A stretch of 64,000 nt of DNA from Anaerobaca sp035448545 (lineage in GTDB: Bacteria > Planctomycetota > Phycisphaerae > Sedimentisphaerales > Anaerobacaceae), in the NCBI GenBank assembly GCA_035448545.1, contig DAOTJE010000009.1, forward strand, positions 87,837 through 151,836. The letters are read 5' to 3'. The position numbers and the translations under genes were made by a program. Of this stretch, positions 25,701-35,219 are shown in pieces. The stretch's first letter is position 1. Each line of letters opens with the position of its first letter. The notes below the pieces were generated by a model, which was given only the letters and a program-made list of their open reading frames with translations, searched no databases and had not been told where the DNA came from.

Positions 25701-28646
25701 ATGGCAGAGCAGTTGGACAAAGTCTACGATCCGCAGAGCATCGAAAAACAGGTTAATGCGCTCTGGGGTTCACGACCCTATTTCCACCCCGACGCGTCGG
25801 GCGCGGCCGCGTCGGGAACGTACACAATTGTGATCCCGCCGCCCAACGTCACCGCCGCCCTGCATCTCGGTCATGCCCTGAACAACACCCTCCAGGATGT
25901 GCTGATCCGCTTTCGTCGGATGCAGCAGCGTCGGACGCTGTGGATGCCCGGCACGGACCACGCGGGCATCGCCACGCAGACCGTGGTCGAGAAGCGGATC
26001 CTCGCGGAAGAAGGCAAACGACGCACCGACTTCGATCGCGACGAATTCGTCGCTCGGGTCCAGGCGTGGAAGGACGAGTACGAGGCCACTATCATCGGTC
26101 AGCTCAAGGCGATGGGGTGCTCCTGTGACTGGGCACGCACGCGGTTCACGATGGACGAAGTGTGTGCCAAGGCCGTGCGGGCCAACTTCTTCAACCTTTT
26201 CCGCGACGGTCTGATCTATCGCGGCAAGCGCCTGGTCAATTGGGACCCGGCCACGCAGACCGTACTGGCCGACGACGAGGTCGAGCACGAGACCATTCGC
26301 GGCCATTTCTGGTACCTGCGTTATCCGCTCGTCGAGCCTGTGGAGATTGAAGGGAGACGCGTAGAGCACATCACCGTGGCGACGACGCGGCCGGAGACGA
26401 TGCTGGGCGATACGGCCGTCGCGATGAATCCGGCCGACCCGCGGGCCCGGCACCTCGTCGGCAAGCACATCCGCTTGCCCATCGTCGGACGGATCATTCC
26501 GATCATCGCCGACGAGCACGTGGTTCTGCCCAATCGCGAGAGTGAAGAGGAAAAGGCCCGCTTCTCGACCGGCTTCCTGAAGGTGACGCCCGCCCACGAT
26601 CCCGACGACTGGGCCATCGGCCAACGGCACGGGCTGCCGGTCATCAACATCATGGCGCCGGACGGCTCGATCAGTGACAAGTACGGCTGGACCGACGCCA
26701 CGGAGCCCGAGGCACGAGAACTGCTCGGCATGGACCGCTTCGAGGCCCGCGAGGCCGTCGTCGAGTGGTTCCGCCAGGAGAACCTGCTCGAAGAGGTTCG
26801 CGAATACACCCACGAGGTCGGCCACAGCTACCGCAGTCACGTGCCCATCGAGCCGTATCTGTCGGACCAGTGGTACATCGCGGTCAAGAAACCCATCGAT
26901 CATTTGGCGGCCAAGTTCGGCAGCGGCCTGATCGAAGGCACCGATGTTCCCGTCAACTCGCTGGCGGGCCTGGCGCTCAAGCCCCTGCTCGACGGCCGAT
27001 TGCGGTTCATCCCCGAACGATACGCCCGGACGTACCAGACCTGGCTGGAGAACCTGCGCGACTGGCCGATCAGCCGCCAGCTCTGGTGGGGCCATCGCAT
27101 CCCCGTCTGGTCGAAGACCGGCCGCGCGAGGAGCCTGCCGCCGCCTCTGTTGAATGGGCACGGCGCGATCTGCGTCGTGGAAGGGCAATCGGATGAAGGT
27201 CCCGTACGCTTTGCCTGCGTCGCTCCCGGCCGCGAGGACCTCGAGTCGAGACTCGAAGCGGACGGCTGGCGCCGCGACAATGATGTCCTCGACACGTGGT
27301 TCAGCTCGGCGCTTTGGCCGTTCAGCACGCTGGGCTGGCCGGATGATACGCCGGAGATGAAGGCGTTCTATCCGGGCGATGTTCTGTGCACCGCGCGCGA
27401 GATCATCACGCTCTGGGTCTCCCGCATGGTGATGATGGGCCAGTACTGCGTCGGGGACATTCCTTTCCGCGACGTTTACATCCACGCGATGATCCAGGAC
27501 GGCGAAGGTCGCAAGATGTCCAAGAGCCTGGGCAACGGGATCGATCCTCTGATCGCCATCGACAGCCACGGCGCCGACGCGATGCGCTTTACCCTGGCCA
27601 GCATGACCACCGACACGCAGGACATCCGCATGCCGGTGGCACCGATGACGCTGCCGGACGGCCGCCGAGTCAACACATCGCCAAAGTTCGACATCGGCCG
27701 CAACTTCTGCAACAAACTCTGGAATGCCTCACGGTTCGCGATGATAAACCTCGAAGGGTATGCGCCCGCTGCCTTCGACGTCGGCGACCTGGACATAATC
27801 AGCGCGTGGATCCTGTCGCGTCTGGCCACCACGGAGGCGGAGGTCACCGCTTCGCTGGAAGCCTTCAAGTTCAGCGAGCCGCTGGCGCAGCTCTATCGGT
27901 TCTTCTGGAACGATTTCTGCGACTGGTATCTCGAATGGGTCAAATTCAGCATGCGGGACGAGGCCCGCCGACCGATGGCGCAGAACGTTCTGGCCTTTGT
28001 GCTCGACCGCGTGCTGCGGCTGCTGCACCCGTTCGTACCGTTCATCACGGAAGGCATCTACCAGAAACTCAACGAGATAGCGCCGGCGCGCGGCCTTGGC
28101 CATATCGCAACCGCCGACGGCAGCGAAGCGCTGACCATCGCCCGGTGGCCGGAAGGACTCGGCCGCCTGGTCCGCCGAGATACGGAGGAGCAGATTCGTG
28201 TGGTCCAGGAGGTGATCCGGGCAATTCGCGACATTCGAAACAAGTACAACAAGTCCAGCGAGCTTCTGACGGCCTCCGCGAACGCCCCGAAAGCGACCGC
28301 CGACATACTCAGCGCCAACGCCGATCTGATCTGCCAACTGGCCAACCTGGACTCATTCCAAGCGGCCGAAGGGGCGGCCAAACCGAACAACGCCGCCACC
28401 ACCATAGTAGAAGGAACGCAGGTCTACGTGCACAACGTCATCGACCCGGTCGCAGAACGGGCCCGTCTCGACAGGCAAAGGCAGGAAATCCAGCAGGCCC
28501 AGAAGGCGGTGGAAAGCAAGCTCGCCAATGAGAACTTCGTGACCCGGGCTAAGCCGGAAGTCGTCGCCCAGACCCGGGAAAAGCTCGCCCAACTTCAAGA
28601 GCAGTTGCGGGCCGTCGAAGCGCACCTGGCCGAGCTGAACAACTGA
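25701..28646 (+). CDS. valS: Valine--tRNA ligase
   Basis: A class I aminoacyl-tRNA synthetase of 981 residues, full length for the family. The HIGH-type motif occurs in PPPNVTAALHLGHAL near residue 45. The editing domain (~210-420) includes TTRPETMLGDTAVAMNP. The KMSKS motif is in GRKMSKSLGNGIDPL near residue 605. The anticodon-binding domain spans ~680-830, and the C-terminal ~70 residues are a coiled-coil arm rich in Glu, Gln and Lys, typical of ValRS. It attaches valine to tRNA-Val in the cytoplasm. The start ATG lies only 28 bases after the upstream terminator. Confidence 0.97.
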   Translation: MAEQLDKVYDPQSIEKQVNALWGSRPYFHPDASGAAASGTYTIVIPPPNVTAALHLGHALNNTLQDVLIRFRRMQQRRTLWMPGTDHAGIATQTVVEKRILAEEGKRRTDFDRDEFVARVQAWKDEYEATIIGQLKAMGCSCDWARTRFTMDEVCAKAVRANFFNLFRDGLIYRGKRLVNWDPATQTVLADDEVEHETIRGHFWYLRYPLVEPVEIEGRRVEHITVATTRPETMLGDTAVAMNPADPRARHLVGKHIRLPIVGRIIPIIADEHVVLPNRESEEEKARFSTGFLKVTPAHDPDDWAIGQRHGLPVINIMAPDGSISDKYGWTDATEPEARELLGMDRFEAREAVVEWFRQENLLEEVREYTHEVGHSYRSHVPIEPYLSDQWYIAVKKPIDHLAAKFGSGLIEGTDVPVNSLAGLALKPLLDGRLRFIPERYARTYQTWLENLRDWPISRQLWWGHRIPVWSKTGRARSLPPPLLNGHGAICVVEGQSDEGPVRFACVAPGREDLESRLEADGWRRDNDVLDTWFSSALWPFSTLGWPDDTPEMKAFYPGDVLCTAREIITLWVSRMVMMGQYCVGDIPFRDVYIHAMIQDGEGRKMSKSLGNGIDPLIAIDSHGADAMRFTLASMTTDTQDIRMPVAPMTLPDGRRVNTSPKFDIGRNFCNKLWNASRFAMINLEGYAPAAFDVGDLDIISAWILSRLATTEAEVTASLEAFKFSEPLAQLYRFFWNDFCDWYLEWVKFSMRDEARRPMAQNVLAFVLDRVLRLLHPFVPFITEGIYQKLNEIAPARGLGHIATADGSEALTIARWPEGLGRLVRRDTEEQIRVVQEVIRAIRDIRNKYNKSSELLTASANAPKATADILSANADLICQLANLDSFQAAEGAAKPNNAATTIVEGTQVYVHNVIDPVAERARLDRQRQEIQQAQKAVESKLANENFVTRAKPEVVAQTREKLAQLQEQLRAVEAHLAELNN

Positions 28647-28667
28647 TTCGGCGAAGGGAGACTCAAG

Positions 28668-29063
28668 ATGGACGTGGAAGTCGAGCTGTCACGAATCATT
28701 ATCAACGAAACGTCTGACCAGCAGATCATCGTCCTCAAGGAGCGTCATGGGGAGCGGGCGTTTCCGATCGTGATCGGCATAGTGGAGATCTTCGCGATCG
28801 ATCGCCGGCTCAAAGGGATCGTCCCCCCCCGCCCGATGACGCACGACCTGCTCGCCAGTGTCATCGAGGGTCTCGGCGCCAAGGTCGAGCGCATCGTGAT
28901 CGACGACCTGCGCGATCACACATTCTACGCCAAGATCTACCTCCAGGTGGACGGACGCACGGTAAAGATCGATTCGCGTCCATCCGACGCGATCGCCTTG
29001 TGTGCGGCGATCAGCGCACCGATTTATGTGGCGGATCACGTCTTTGACAAGACGAGTCAGTAA
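28668..29063 (+). CDS. Bifunctional nuclease family protein (DUF151/BFN)
   Basis: A 131-residue single-domain BFN protein. The family includes plant and mycobacterial members reported to degrade DNA and RNA; the role of bacterial homologues is uncertain. The core pattern is clear: VLKERHGERAFPIVIGIVE at ~25-43, then RPMTHDLLASVIEGLGAKVERIVIDDL, then TFYAKIYLQVDG and the strongly conserved IDSRPSDAIALCAAISAPIYV. The ribosome binding site AAGGGAG is about 7 bases from ATG. It starts 21 bases after valS, suggesting an operon. Its 3' end overlaps the convergent lspA gene by 53 bases. Confidence 0.92.
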   Translation: MDVEVELSRIIINETSDQQIIVLKERHGERAFPIVIGIVEIFAIDRRLKGIVPPRPMTHDLLASVIEGLGAKVERIVIDDLRDHTFYAKIYLQVDGRTVKIDSRPSDAIALCAAISAPIYVADHVFDKTSQ

Positions 29064-29616
29064 ACAGAACCGTGAGCATGAAGAGCCCGACGGCGATGCA
29101 CAGCATGGCATCCGCCAGATTGAACGTGTGCCAGTGCCGTCCGGGCCAGTAGACGACATCGATGAAATCGCGGACCCGACCGTCGTTGAAGGCACGGTCC
29201 CACAGGTTGCCGCCGACACCCGCCGCGAATAGCCCCATGGCTACATGGACCAGTCGCTGCCGTGCTGCGCCCAACAGGAACAGGCCCAGGATGATCGCCA
29301 GGGCAACCGTCGATACCCCCACGAGGAACAGCCGATTGCCGGCAGCGATCCCGAAGGCCGCTCCGTCATTCAGGGCCAGTCGGAACGAGAGGATACCGTC
29401 AAGGACCGCCTGGGCCTGATCGGGCTTGTCGCGCAGGGCCGCGAATACCGCGTGCTTGGTCCAGAGGTCCAACAGGAGCCCTGCAATAGCGGTAGGCCAG
29501 AAAATCAGATGAGCAATGCGGTCCGGCAGGACCTCTTTGCAGCCGCTCAGCAGGCCCCTGCGGGTCGCCTCCACCTTGCCCGGTTGCCCCTGGGTTGTCG
29601 TCATCGGTTCAGTCAT
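29011..29616 (-). CDS. lspA: Lipoprotein signal peptidase
   Basis: An inner-membrane aspartyl protease that cleaves prolipoprotein signal peptides after diacylglyceryl transfer. Four hydrophobic segments are visible. The two active-site regions are AGVGGNLWDRAFNDGRVRDF and TFNLADAML, each with its conserved Asp, and LALNDGAAFGIA matches the upstream conserved Asn region. At 201 residues it is slightly longer than usual because of a ~30-residue N-terminal extension. It overlaps the TPR lipoprotein gene upstream by 8 bases, so the two are translationally coupled. LspA is needed to process the lipoproteins encoded elsewhere in the window. Confidence 0.95.
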   Translation of the reverse strand: MTEPMTTTQGQPGKVEATRRGLLSGCKEVLPDRIAHLIFWPTAIAGLLLDLWTKHAVFAALRDKPDQAQAVLDGILSFRLALNDGAAFGIAAGNRLFLVGVSTVALAIILGLFLLGAARQRLVHVAMGLFAAGVGGNLWDRAFNDGRVRDFIDVVYWPGRHWHTFNLADAMLCIAVGLFMLTVLFTDSSCQRRDPPHKSVR

Positions 29617-30673
29617 TCAGTCCTCGCAACGGATTCGTCGTGGATGCGCTCTCCCGGATCAGCTTCTCGAGCCAGTCCCGCCTGGGCTGATCGGGGTAGA
29701 TCGCCAGGGCGCGGCGCCAATGACGCAGCGCCGCCGACTGCCACGCGTCGTCTCCGGTCTGCTGGGCCTTGACCATGCAAGCCACACCCAGCCCCCGATA
29801 GGCCTCCCAGTCCCCGTCATCGAGGGCAACCGCCTTCTTATACATCGCTATCGCCTGATCCGCATCGCCGAGTTTCAACAGGCAGTATCCGAGATCCCGG
29901 AACGCCGCCCCATGATCGGGCCGGGAATGAACCACTTCCAAAAGCACTCCCTTGGCCCGCTCATATTGCTCGCTCCGGATGCAGGCCCGGACCAGAGCCA
30001 GCGCCAGGTCCAGGTTCGCGGGGTCGCCCTGCCGCAACTCCTGGTACACTTGGGCCGCCTGCTCGTAATCCTTCTGCTGTTCATAGGCGTCAGCCAGAAG
30101 ACGCAGAACCTCCTGCGACTGGGGATCCATCCGTCGAGCGGATTCGGCATGGCCCACCGCCCGCGCAGGCTGACCGGCGTGCAGATAGCACTGGGCGGCC
30201 CCGAGCTGGGCCGTGAGGCTTTCCGTGTCCAGGTCCCCCGCCCGCGCGAAGGCCCGGGCTGCCTCGCCAAACCGGCCCAAGTCGCGGCATACCTGGGCCA
30301 AGTCCATGTAGTTCTGAAACGACCACGGGTTCAGTTCCGTTGCCTTTCGAAAGGCCTCAACCGCCAATTCCGGCTTGTTCAACGCCAAGTGGGCCTTGCC
30401 CAACTCCGAGTAGGCCAGCACGAAATCGGGGGCCTGCCGGACCACGGTCGTGAGCTTCCTGACGGCCGGTTCATCCTGTCCCAGTTCGCGAAGCCTCACA
30501 GCATCGAGGTACAGATCGATCGCCTGCTGCCGCTCGGAACAGCCGGAAACCAGACATGTCCCCAGGACGACGACGCCCAACCAGACTGAAATCCCCCTGT
30601 TGTATCCATCGAACACGTGCCGGCCGCCTTTCCTGGTTCTGCGGAGCCCGCCACTGGTCATTCTGACGGTCAC
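29609..30673 (-). CDS. TPR-repeat lipoprotein
   Basis: An exported 354-residue protein with a lipobox LVSGC at ~41-45, following a basic N-terminus and a hydrophobic stretch. The rest consists of about eight tetratricopeptide repeats with recognisable YSELGKAHLALNKPELA, YMDLAQVCRDLGRFGEA and FRDLGYCLLKLGDADQA units. It probably serves as a periplasmic interaction scaffold, for instance in outer-membrane assembly, but no partner is evident. The start is GTG 30673, lying about a dozen bases downstream of the predicted transcription start; ATG 30661 is an alternative. It is co-transcribed with lspA. Confidence 0.88.
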   Translation of the reverse strand: MTVRMTSGGLRRTRKGGRHVFDGYNRGISVWLGVVVLGTCLVSGCSERQQAIDLYLDAVRLRELGQDEPAVRKLTTVVRQAPDFVLAYSELGKAHLALNKPELAVEAFRKATELNPWSFQNYMDLAQVCRDLGRFGEAARAFARAGDLDTESLTAQLGAAQCYLHAGQPARAVGHAESARRMDPQSQEVLRLLADAYEQQKDYEQAAQVYQELRQGDPANLDLALALVRACIRSEQYERAKGVLLEVVHSRPDHGAAFRDLGYCLLKLGDADQAIAMYKKAVALDDGDWEAYRGLGVACMVKAQQTGDDAWQSAALRHWRRALAIYPDQPRRDWLEKLIRESASTTNPLRGLND

Positions 30674-30691
30674 ATTCCCACCAAAAACCGG

Positions 30692-30719
30692 ATTATACCA
30701 GAGCCGTCCGGCCTGTCAA
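30692..30719 (-). promoter_or_regulatory. Consensus sigma-70-type promoter for the TPR lipoprotein-lspA operon
   Basis: On the minus strand, a perfect TTGACA (complement of 30714-30719) is followed after 16 bases by a perfect TATAAT (complement of 30692-30697). The predicted start is near 30685, giving a very short leader before GTG 30673. Confidence 0.85.
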
Positions 30720-30767
30720 AGCACCCGAATCCCCGAGGAATCGCCCCCTTGGGGTACGCTTAGTGTT

Positions 30768-30795
30768 TGACAGAGAGTCGGCGGGCCGGTATGTT
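30768..30795 (+). promoter_or_regulatory. Sigma-70-type promoter for gpmI
   Basis: A perfect TTGACA (30768-30773) lies 16 bases before TATGTT (30790-30795). It faces away from the promoter at 30692-30719, so the two transcription units share a divergent control region. The leader to the gpmI ATG would be about 75 bases. Confidence 0.65.
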
Positions 30796-30877
30796 ACGTG
30801 GCTGCTTGCGCGTGGGTATGCGATGGGACGAGGCTATGCCTCGTCTCTGTTGCTATGGATTGAAAGGTGTGTCGTAC

Positions 30878-32455
30878 ATGGCGAAAGAGAAGGCCACGAT
30901 TGCGAAAAGACCCTGTGTTCTGATCATCCGCGACGGATGGGGCTACAACCCCGACGCCAGCGAAGACAACTACAACGCCATCAAGCAGGCCCACACGCCG
31001 ACGGACGACATGCTGATGGCCGAATACCCCCACTGCCTGATTCACACATACGGCGAGTACGTCGGGCTGCCCGACGGGACGATGGGCAACAGCGAGGTGG
31101 GCCACCAGAACATCGGGGCCGGACGGATCGTGCCTCAGGAGTCGGTCCGCCTGACCCATGCGATCCGGGACGGCTCGTTCTTCCGGAACGAACAATTTTT
31201 CAGGCTCGTCCAGTTCATCAAGGAACACCAAGGCAAGATGCATCTGATGGGCCTGTGCAGCGATATCGGGGTCCATTCGCTGCTCGGGCATCTCTACGGC
31301 CTGCTCGAACTGGCCAAGCGAAACGGCCTGACGGAGGTATTCATCCACGCGTTCACCGATGGGCGGGATTCACCGCCCGACAGCGGTCTGGGCTACATCC
31401 GCGACATCGAAGCAAAGGCAGCCGAGATCGGCGTGGGCAGGATCGCCACAGTCATGGGACGATTCTATGCCATGGACCGCGACAGCCGATGGGACCGCGT
31501 CCAGAAGGCCTACGAGTGCCTGCGGGTCGGCAAAGGGCTTAAGGCCACGAGCGCTCCGGAGGCGATTCAGAGCAGTTATAACAGGGACGTGACCGACGAA
31601 TTCATCGAGCCGACGTGCATCGTCACCAGGGACAACACGCCACTGGCGACCATTGACGACGGAGACGGCGTCGTGTTCTTCAACTTCCGAGGCGACCGCC
31701 CGCGCGAGCTGACGCGTGCGTTCGTGGACCCGGACTTCAAGGAGTTCGTGCGTCCGACGATGCCGGACGTGTACTTCGTCTGCATGACCGAGTACGACGC
31801 CAGTATCCCGGCGCCGGTGGCCTTCCCCAAGCTACCCAAGATGAAGAACATTCTGGCCGCCTACTGGAGCGAGCTGGGTCTGAAGCAGTTCCGCTGCGCC
31901 GAGACGGAAAAGTACGCCCACGTGACGTTCTTTTTCAACGATTACACGGAGAAGCCGTTTAAGGGCGAGGACCGTCAGATCGTCCCGTCGCCCAAGGTGC
32001 GGACGTACGATCTCAAGCCGGAGATGAGCGCCCGCGAGGTCGCCCGCGTCGTGCTGGAGCGACTCGACAGCGACAAGTACGACGTGATGGTCATTAACTT
32101 TGCCAATCCGGACATGGTCGGGCACACGGGCGACCTGGCCGCCGCGATTCAGGCGGCCGAGACAGTCGACGAGTGCGTCGGCAAGATCCTCGACAAGGTC
32201 AAGAGCATGGGGGGCGCTGCCATCGTCACCGCCGACCACGGCAACTTCGAGAAGATGATCGACGGAAGCCCGGACAGCCCGCACACCGCTCATACCGTCG
32301 GCGACGTGCCGCTGATCGTTTTCGATGACGAGTACAAGGGCAGGAGGCTGCGGGACGGCGGTACGCTGGCGGACATCGGGCCGACCATGCTCGAAATCAT
32401 GGGTCTGCCTCAACCGGCAGAGATGACCGGCCGCAGCCTGCTCCAGGGGGTGTGA
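30878..32455 (+). CDS. gpmI: 2,3-bisphosphoglycerate-independent phosphoglycerate mutase
   Basis: A metal-dependent glycolytic enzyme interconverting 3- and 2-phosphoglycerate. ATG 30878 is about 10 bases after GAAAGG and gives 525 residues; the longer open frame would overlap the promoter. Motifs include VLIIRDGWGYNPDA with a metal-binding Asp, the phospho-serine segment DGTMGNSEVGHQNIGAGR, AFTDGRDSPPDSG, FRGDRPREL, and the C-terminal metal site ADHGNFEKM followed by HTAHTVGDVPL. The domain order matches the alkaline-phosphatase-superfamily enzyme. It ends 58 bases before mutL. Confidence 0.96.
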   Translation: MAKEKATIAKRPCVLIIRDGWGYNPDASEDNYNAIKQAHTPTDDMLMAEYPHCLIHTYGEYVGLPDGTMGNSEVGHQNIGAGRIVPQESVRLTHAIRDGSFFRNEQFFRLVQFIKEHQGKMHLMGLCSDIGVHSLLGHLYGLLELAKRNGLTEVFIHAFTDGRDSPPDSGLGYIRDIEAKAAEIGVGRIATVMGRFYAMDRDSRWDRVQKAYECLRVGKGLKATSAPEAIQSSYNRDVTDEFIEPTCIVTRDNTPLATIDDGDGVVFFNFRGDRPRELTRAFVDPDFKEFVRPTMPDVYFVCMTEYDASIPAPVAFPKLPKMKNILAAYWSELGLKQFRCAETEKYAHVTFFFNDYTEKPFKGEDRQIVPSPKVRTYDLKPEMSAREVARVVLERLDSDKYDVMVINFANPDMVGHTGDLAAAIQAAETVDECVGKILDKVKSMGGAAIVTADHGNFEKMIDGSPDSPHTAHTVGDVPLIVFDDEYKGRRLRDGGTLADIGPTMLEIMGLPQPAEMTGRSLLQGV

Positions 32456-32513
32456 CCGCCGCCCAGGCTCCGACAACGCATGCGATGGACGCCAAGGGAA
32501 CCGGGTGGGAAGC

Positions 32514-34319
32514 ATGGGTCGAATCGTTCGCCTTGACCAGAACATGATCAACATGATCGCGGCCGGCGAGGTCATCGAACGTCCGGCCAGTGTGGTCAAG
32601 GAGCTTCTCGAAAACAGCGTCGACGCCGGCGCCACGCGGATCACCGTCGCGGTCGAAGACGGAGGCCGCCGGCTGATCGCCGTGACCGATAACGGCGAAG
32701 GAATGGACGCCGAAGACTTGGCGGCCGCCTTCGAGTCTCACGCCACGAGCAAGATTCGCAGCGCTGCCGACCTGAACGGCATTGCAACGCTCGGCTTTCG
32801 GGGCGAAGCACTGGCCAGCATCGCCTCTGTCGCCCGTGTCCGAGCAACGAGCCGAACCGTGCAGTCCGACCAGGCCCACTGCATCGAGATCGACTGCGGC
32901 GTGAGCAAGCCGGTCTGCCCGTGCAGCGGCGACGTCGGCACAGCGATTCAGATCCGCGACATCTTCTACAAGACGCCCGCCCGGCGTAAGTTTCTGCGGA
33001 CTGCCAACACCGAGATGGGGCACATCAGCGAGCAGTTCACGCGAATCGCCCTGCCCAACGACCGGCTCGACCTGACGCTCGTCCATAACGGCAGGGAGTT
33101 GTATCACCTCGCAGGAAACCTCAGCCTCCGCCAGCGCATCGCGCAGCTGTTCCCGATGCTGGCGGCCGACGACCTGATCGAGACCCGGACGGAGGAGAAG
33201 GGTATCTGCATCCGGGCTCTGCTGGGCCATCCGCGTGCCTCGCGCACCAACAACCAGTTCCAGTACGCTTTTCTCAACGGCCGCTTCATCCGTGACAAGT
33301 TCGTCTCGCACGCAATCAAGGAAGCCTACCGAGGCCTGCTCGAACCGAACCGCTTCCCGGTCGCATTTCTGTTCATCGAAATGCCCTACGACGAATACGA
33401 CGTCAACGTGCACCCGACCAAGACGGAGGTTCGGTTCTACAACTCCAATGTGATTCACTCGCAGCTTCTCAGCGCGATGCGTGAGAAACTGCTCGGCACG
33501 GACCTGCACATGCCGGCGAAGCTGCCGTCGGGGCCGCCGATCCCTTCGGACGACAGCCGTCAGGTGCAGCGGGCCAGGCGGCAGGAGATCGCCGACGCCA
33601 TGGCGGACTTTTTCAGGCAGCATCGGCCCGTCAACCGGCAACAGCAGTTCGACTTGCAGCCGGACGACCGATCTTTTCCTGCCGGGGCGCCCGCCGGGCG
33701 CAAGCCGGCAATCCCGCACAAGGAAACGCCGCTGGAGCTGAGCTTCGAGGGGCCGAAGTATCTCCAGATTCATGACAGCTACATCGTCGAACAGACCGAG
33801 GAAGGCTTCGTCATCATCGATCAACACGCGCTGCACGAGGCGATGCTGTACGAGACGCTCCGACAGCGGGCGGGCAGCGGTCCTCTCGAATCGCAGCGGC
33901 TCCTGCTGCCCGAGACGTTCGACGTCACCGATGCCCAGGCCGACGCCCTCGAGAACAACGCTGAAGTGATCGCCCGACTTGGAATCGAGCTGGCGCCTTT
34001 CGGGCCGCGCACATACGCCGTCCAGGCCTTTCCCACATTGCTGGCCAAGGTCTCCCCTATCGGATTCGTGCAGGACCTCGTGGACCTGCTGGTGTCCAGA
34101 AAGGCAATGCCAAACCCCGAGGACATGCTCGATGAAGTGCTGAACATGACGGCCTGTAAGGCGGCCATCAAGGCGGGCCAGAAGCTGACCGACAGCGAGA
34201 TCGGGCAACTGTTGGCCGACCGGCAACGGTACGAGTCGATCAGCCGATGTCCGCACGGACGGCCTACGACGATTACCTTCTCCATTGCTGAACTGGAAAA
34301 GCAATTCAAGAGGACTTGA
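32514..34319 (+). CDS. mutL: DNA mismatch repair protein MutL
   Basis: A 601-residue homodimeric ATPase that links MutS mismatch recognition to strand incision. The N-terminal GHKL ATPase is intact: IAAGEVIERPASVVKEL, DNGEGMD, and GFRGEALASIASV. The transducer domain includes NGRFIRD and VNVHPTKTEVRF. A variable linker (~345-410) precedes the C-terminal endonuclease domain, which retains DQHALHEAMLYE, matching the DQHA-x2-E-x4-E nuclease signature, along with ACKAAIKAG and CPHGRPT. It should therefore be a nicking MutL, as expected in bacteria without MutH. Its TGA overlaps the ATG of the next gene (TGATG). Confidence 0.96.
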   Translation: MGRIVRLDQNMINMIAAGEVIERPASVVKELLENSVDAGATRITVAVEDGGRRLIAVTDNGEGMDAEDLAAAFESHATSKIRSAADLNGIATLGFRGEALASIASVARVRATSRTVQSDQAHCIEIDCGVSKPVCPCSGDVGTAIQIRDIFYKTPARRKFLRTANTEMGHISEQFTRIALPNDRLDLTLVHNGRELYHLAGNLSLRQRIAQLFPMLAADDLIETRTEEKGICIRALLGHPRASRTNNQFQYAFLNGRFIRDKFVSHAIKEAYRGLLEPNRFPVAFLFIEMPYDEYDVNVHPTKTEVRFYNSNVIHSQLLSAMREKLLGTDLHMPAKLPSGPPIPSDDSRQVQRARRQEIADAMADFFRQHRPVNRQQQFDLQPDDRSFPAGAPAGRKPAIPHKETPLELSFEGPKYLQIHDSYIVEQTEEGFVIIDQHALHEAMLYETLRQRAGSGPLESQRLLLPETFDVTDAQADALENNAEVIARLGIELAPFGPRTYAVQAFPTLLAKVSPIGFVQDLVDLLVSRKAMPNPEDMLDEVLNMTACKAAIKAGQKLTDSEIGQLLADRQRYESISRCPHGRPTTITFSIAELEKQFKRT

Positions 34320-35215
34320 TGCGCAGGTGGGTCTTGTTGCTGGCGGCGATGATGGCGTGGAATATCGCCGGCTATGCGCTATGGCGAGCGCCGCGAGTCG
34401 ATGCGGTCGTCCCCCCGGCGGAGGCGCCGCGTCCGGAGCGAATCGTCTCGATGGCCCCGAATCTCACAGAAATCCTGTATGCGCTCGGGCTGGGCGAAAA
34501 CGTGGTGGCCGTCACGAGCGACAGCGATTATCCGCCACAGGCAGCGGGCAAGCCGAGCGTGGGCAGCTTCTGGCTTCCGGACATCGAGGCGGTCATCGCG
34601 GGCCGGCCCGACCTCATTGTCACCCTCGAAATCCCGCAGCAGACGAACCTGGTTGTTCGACTCAGACGCATGGGTTACCGCTGTCTGGGCGTAAGCATCT
34701 GGACGGTGGACGAGTTCTTCCGTGCCGTCGAGACGATCGGACAGGCAACGGGGCAACCGGTCCAGGCCCAATCGCTGGTTTCGGGAATTCGGCAAGACAT
34801 CCGGCGTCTGACGGAGACCCGGGCCGGCAAAGACCAGCCGCGTGTCCTGTGGGTGGTCCAGCGGGAACCGCTTCGCGTAGCCGGCCGCAACACGTTCATC
34901 AACGAGCTGATCGAGCTGGCCGGTGGGCAGAATGCGATCGGACCCACATTGCACAAGTATCCCCCCATCGGTGCCGAGCAGGTGATCGGGGCCAACGTAG
35001 AGGTAATCGTCGAGCCGGCCATGACCGGCGGGGACCTCGTCGAGCAGCGTCGTCAGGCGCTGGCCTACTGGAGCCATCTGCCCCGCATTCCCGCCGTTGC
35101 CAACGGACGGATCTACGTTATCGATCCCGACGCCGTTTCACGTCTGAGTCCGAGACTCTGCCAGGGAATCGAGTCCATTGCGGCCTGCCTTTGGCCCGCC
35201 GATTCGGGAGGATGA
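34319..35215 (+). CDS. Periplasmic cobalamin/iron-chelate-binding protein (BtuF-like)
   Basis: The substrate-binding protein of a class III ABC importer, 298 residues. The N-terminal hydrophobic segment (~3-22) is a signal peptide or anchor. The family pattern RIVSMAPNLTEILYALGLGENVVAVT, then DIEAVIAGRPDLIV and VAGRNTFINELIELAGGQN, is that of the periplasmic BtuF/FhuD group. The substrate may be vitamin B12 or a ferric chelate; the close BtuF-like opening favours cobalamin. The start codon overlaps the mutL stop, and the permease gene follows 4 bases after its own stop. Confidence 0.85.
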   Translation: MRRWVLLLAAMMAWNIAGYALWRAPRVDAVVPPAEAPRPERIVSMAPNLTEILYALGLGENVVAVTSDSDYPPQAAGKPSVGSFWLPDIEAVIAGRPDLIVTLEIPQQTNLVVRLRRMGYRCLGVSIWTVDEFFRAVETIGQATGQPVQAQSLVSGIRQDIRRLTETRAGKDQPRVLWVVQREPLRVAGRNTFINELIELAGGQNAIGPTLHKYPPIGAEQVIGANVEVIVEPAMTGGDLVEQRRQALAYWSHLPRIPAVANGRIYVIDPDAVSRLSPRLCQGIESIAACLWPADSGG

Positions 35216-35219
35216 ATAC

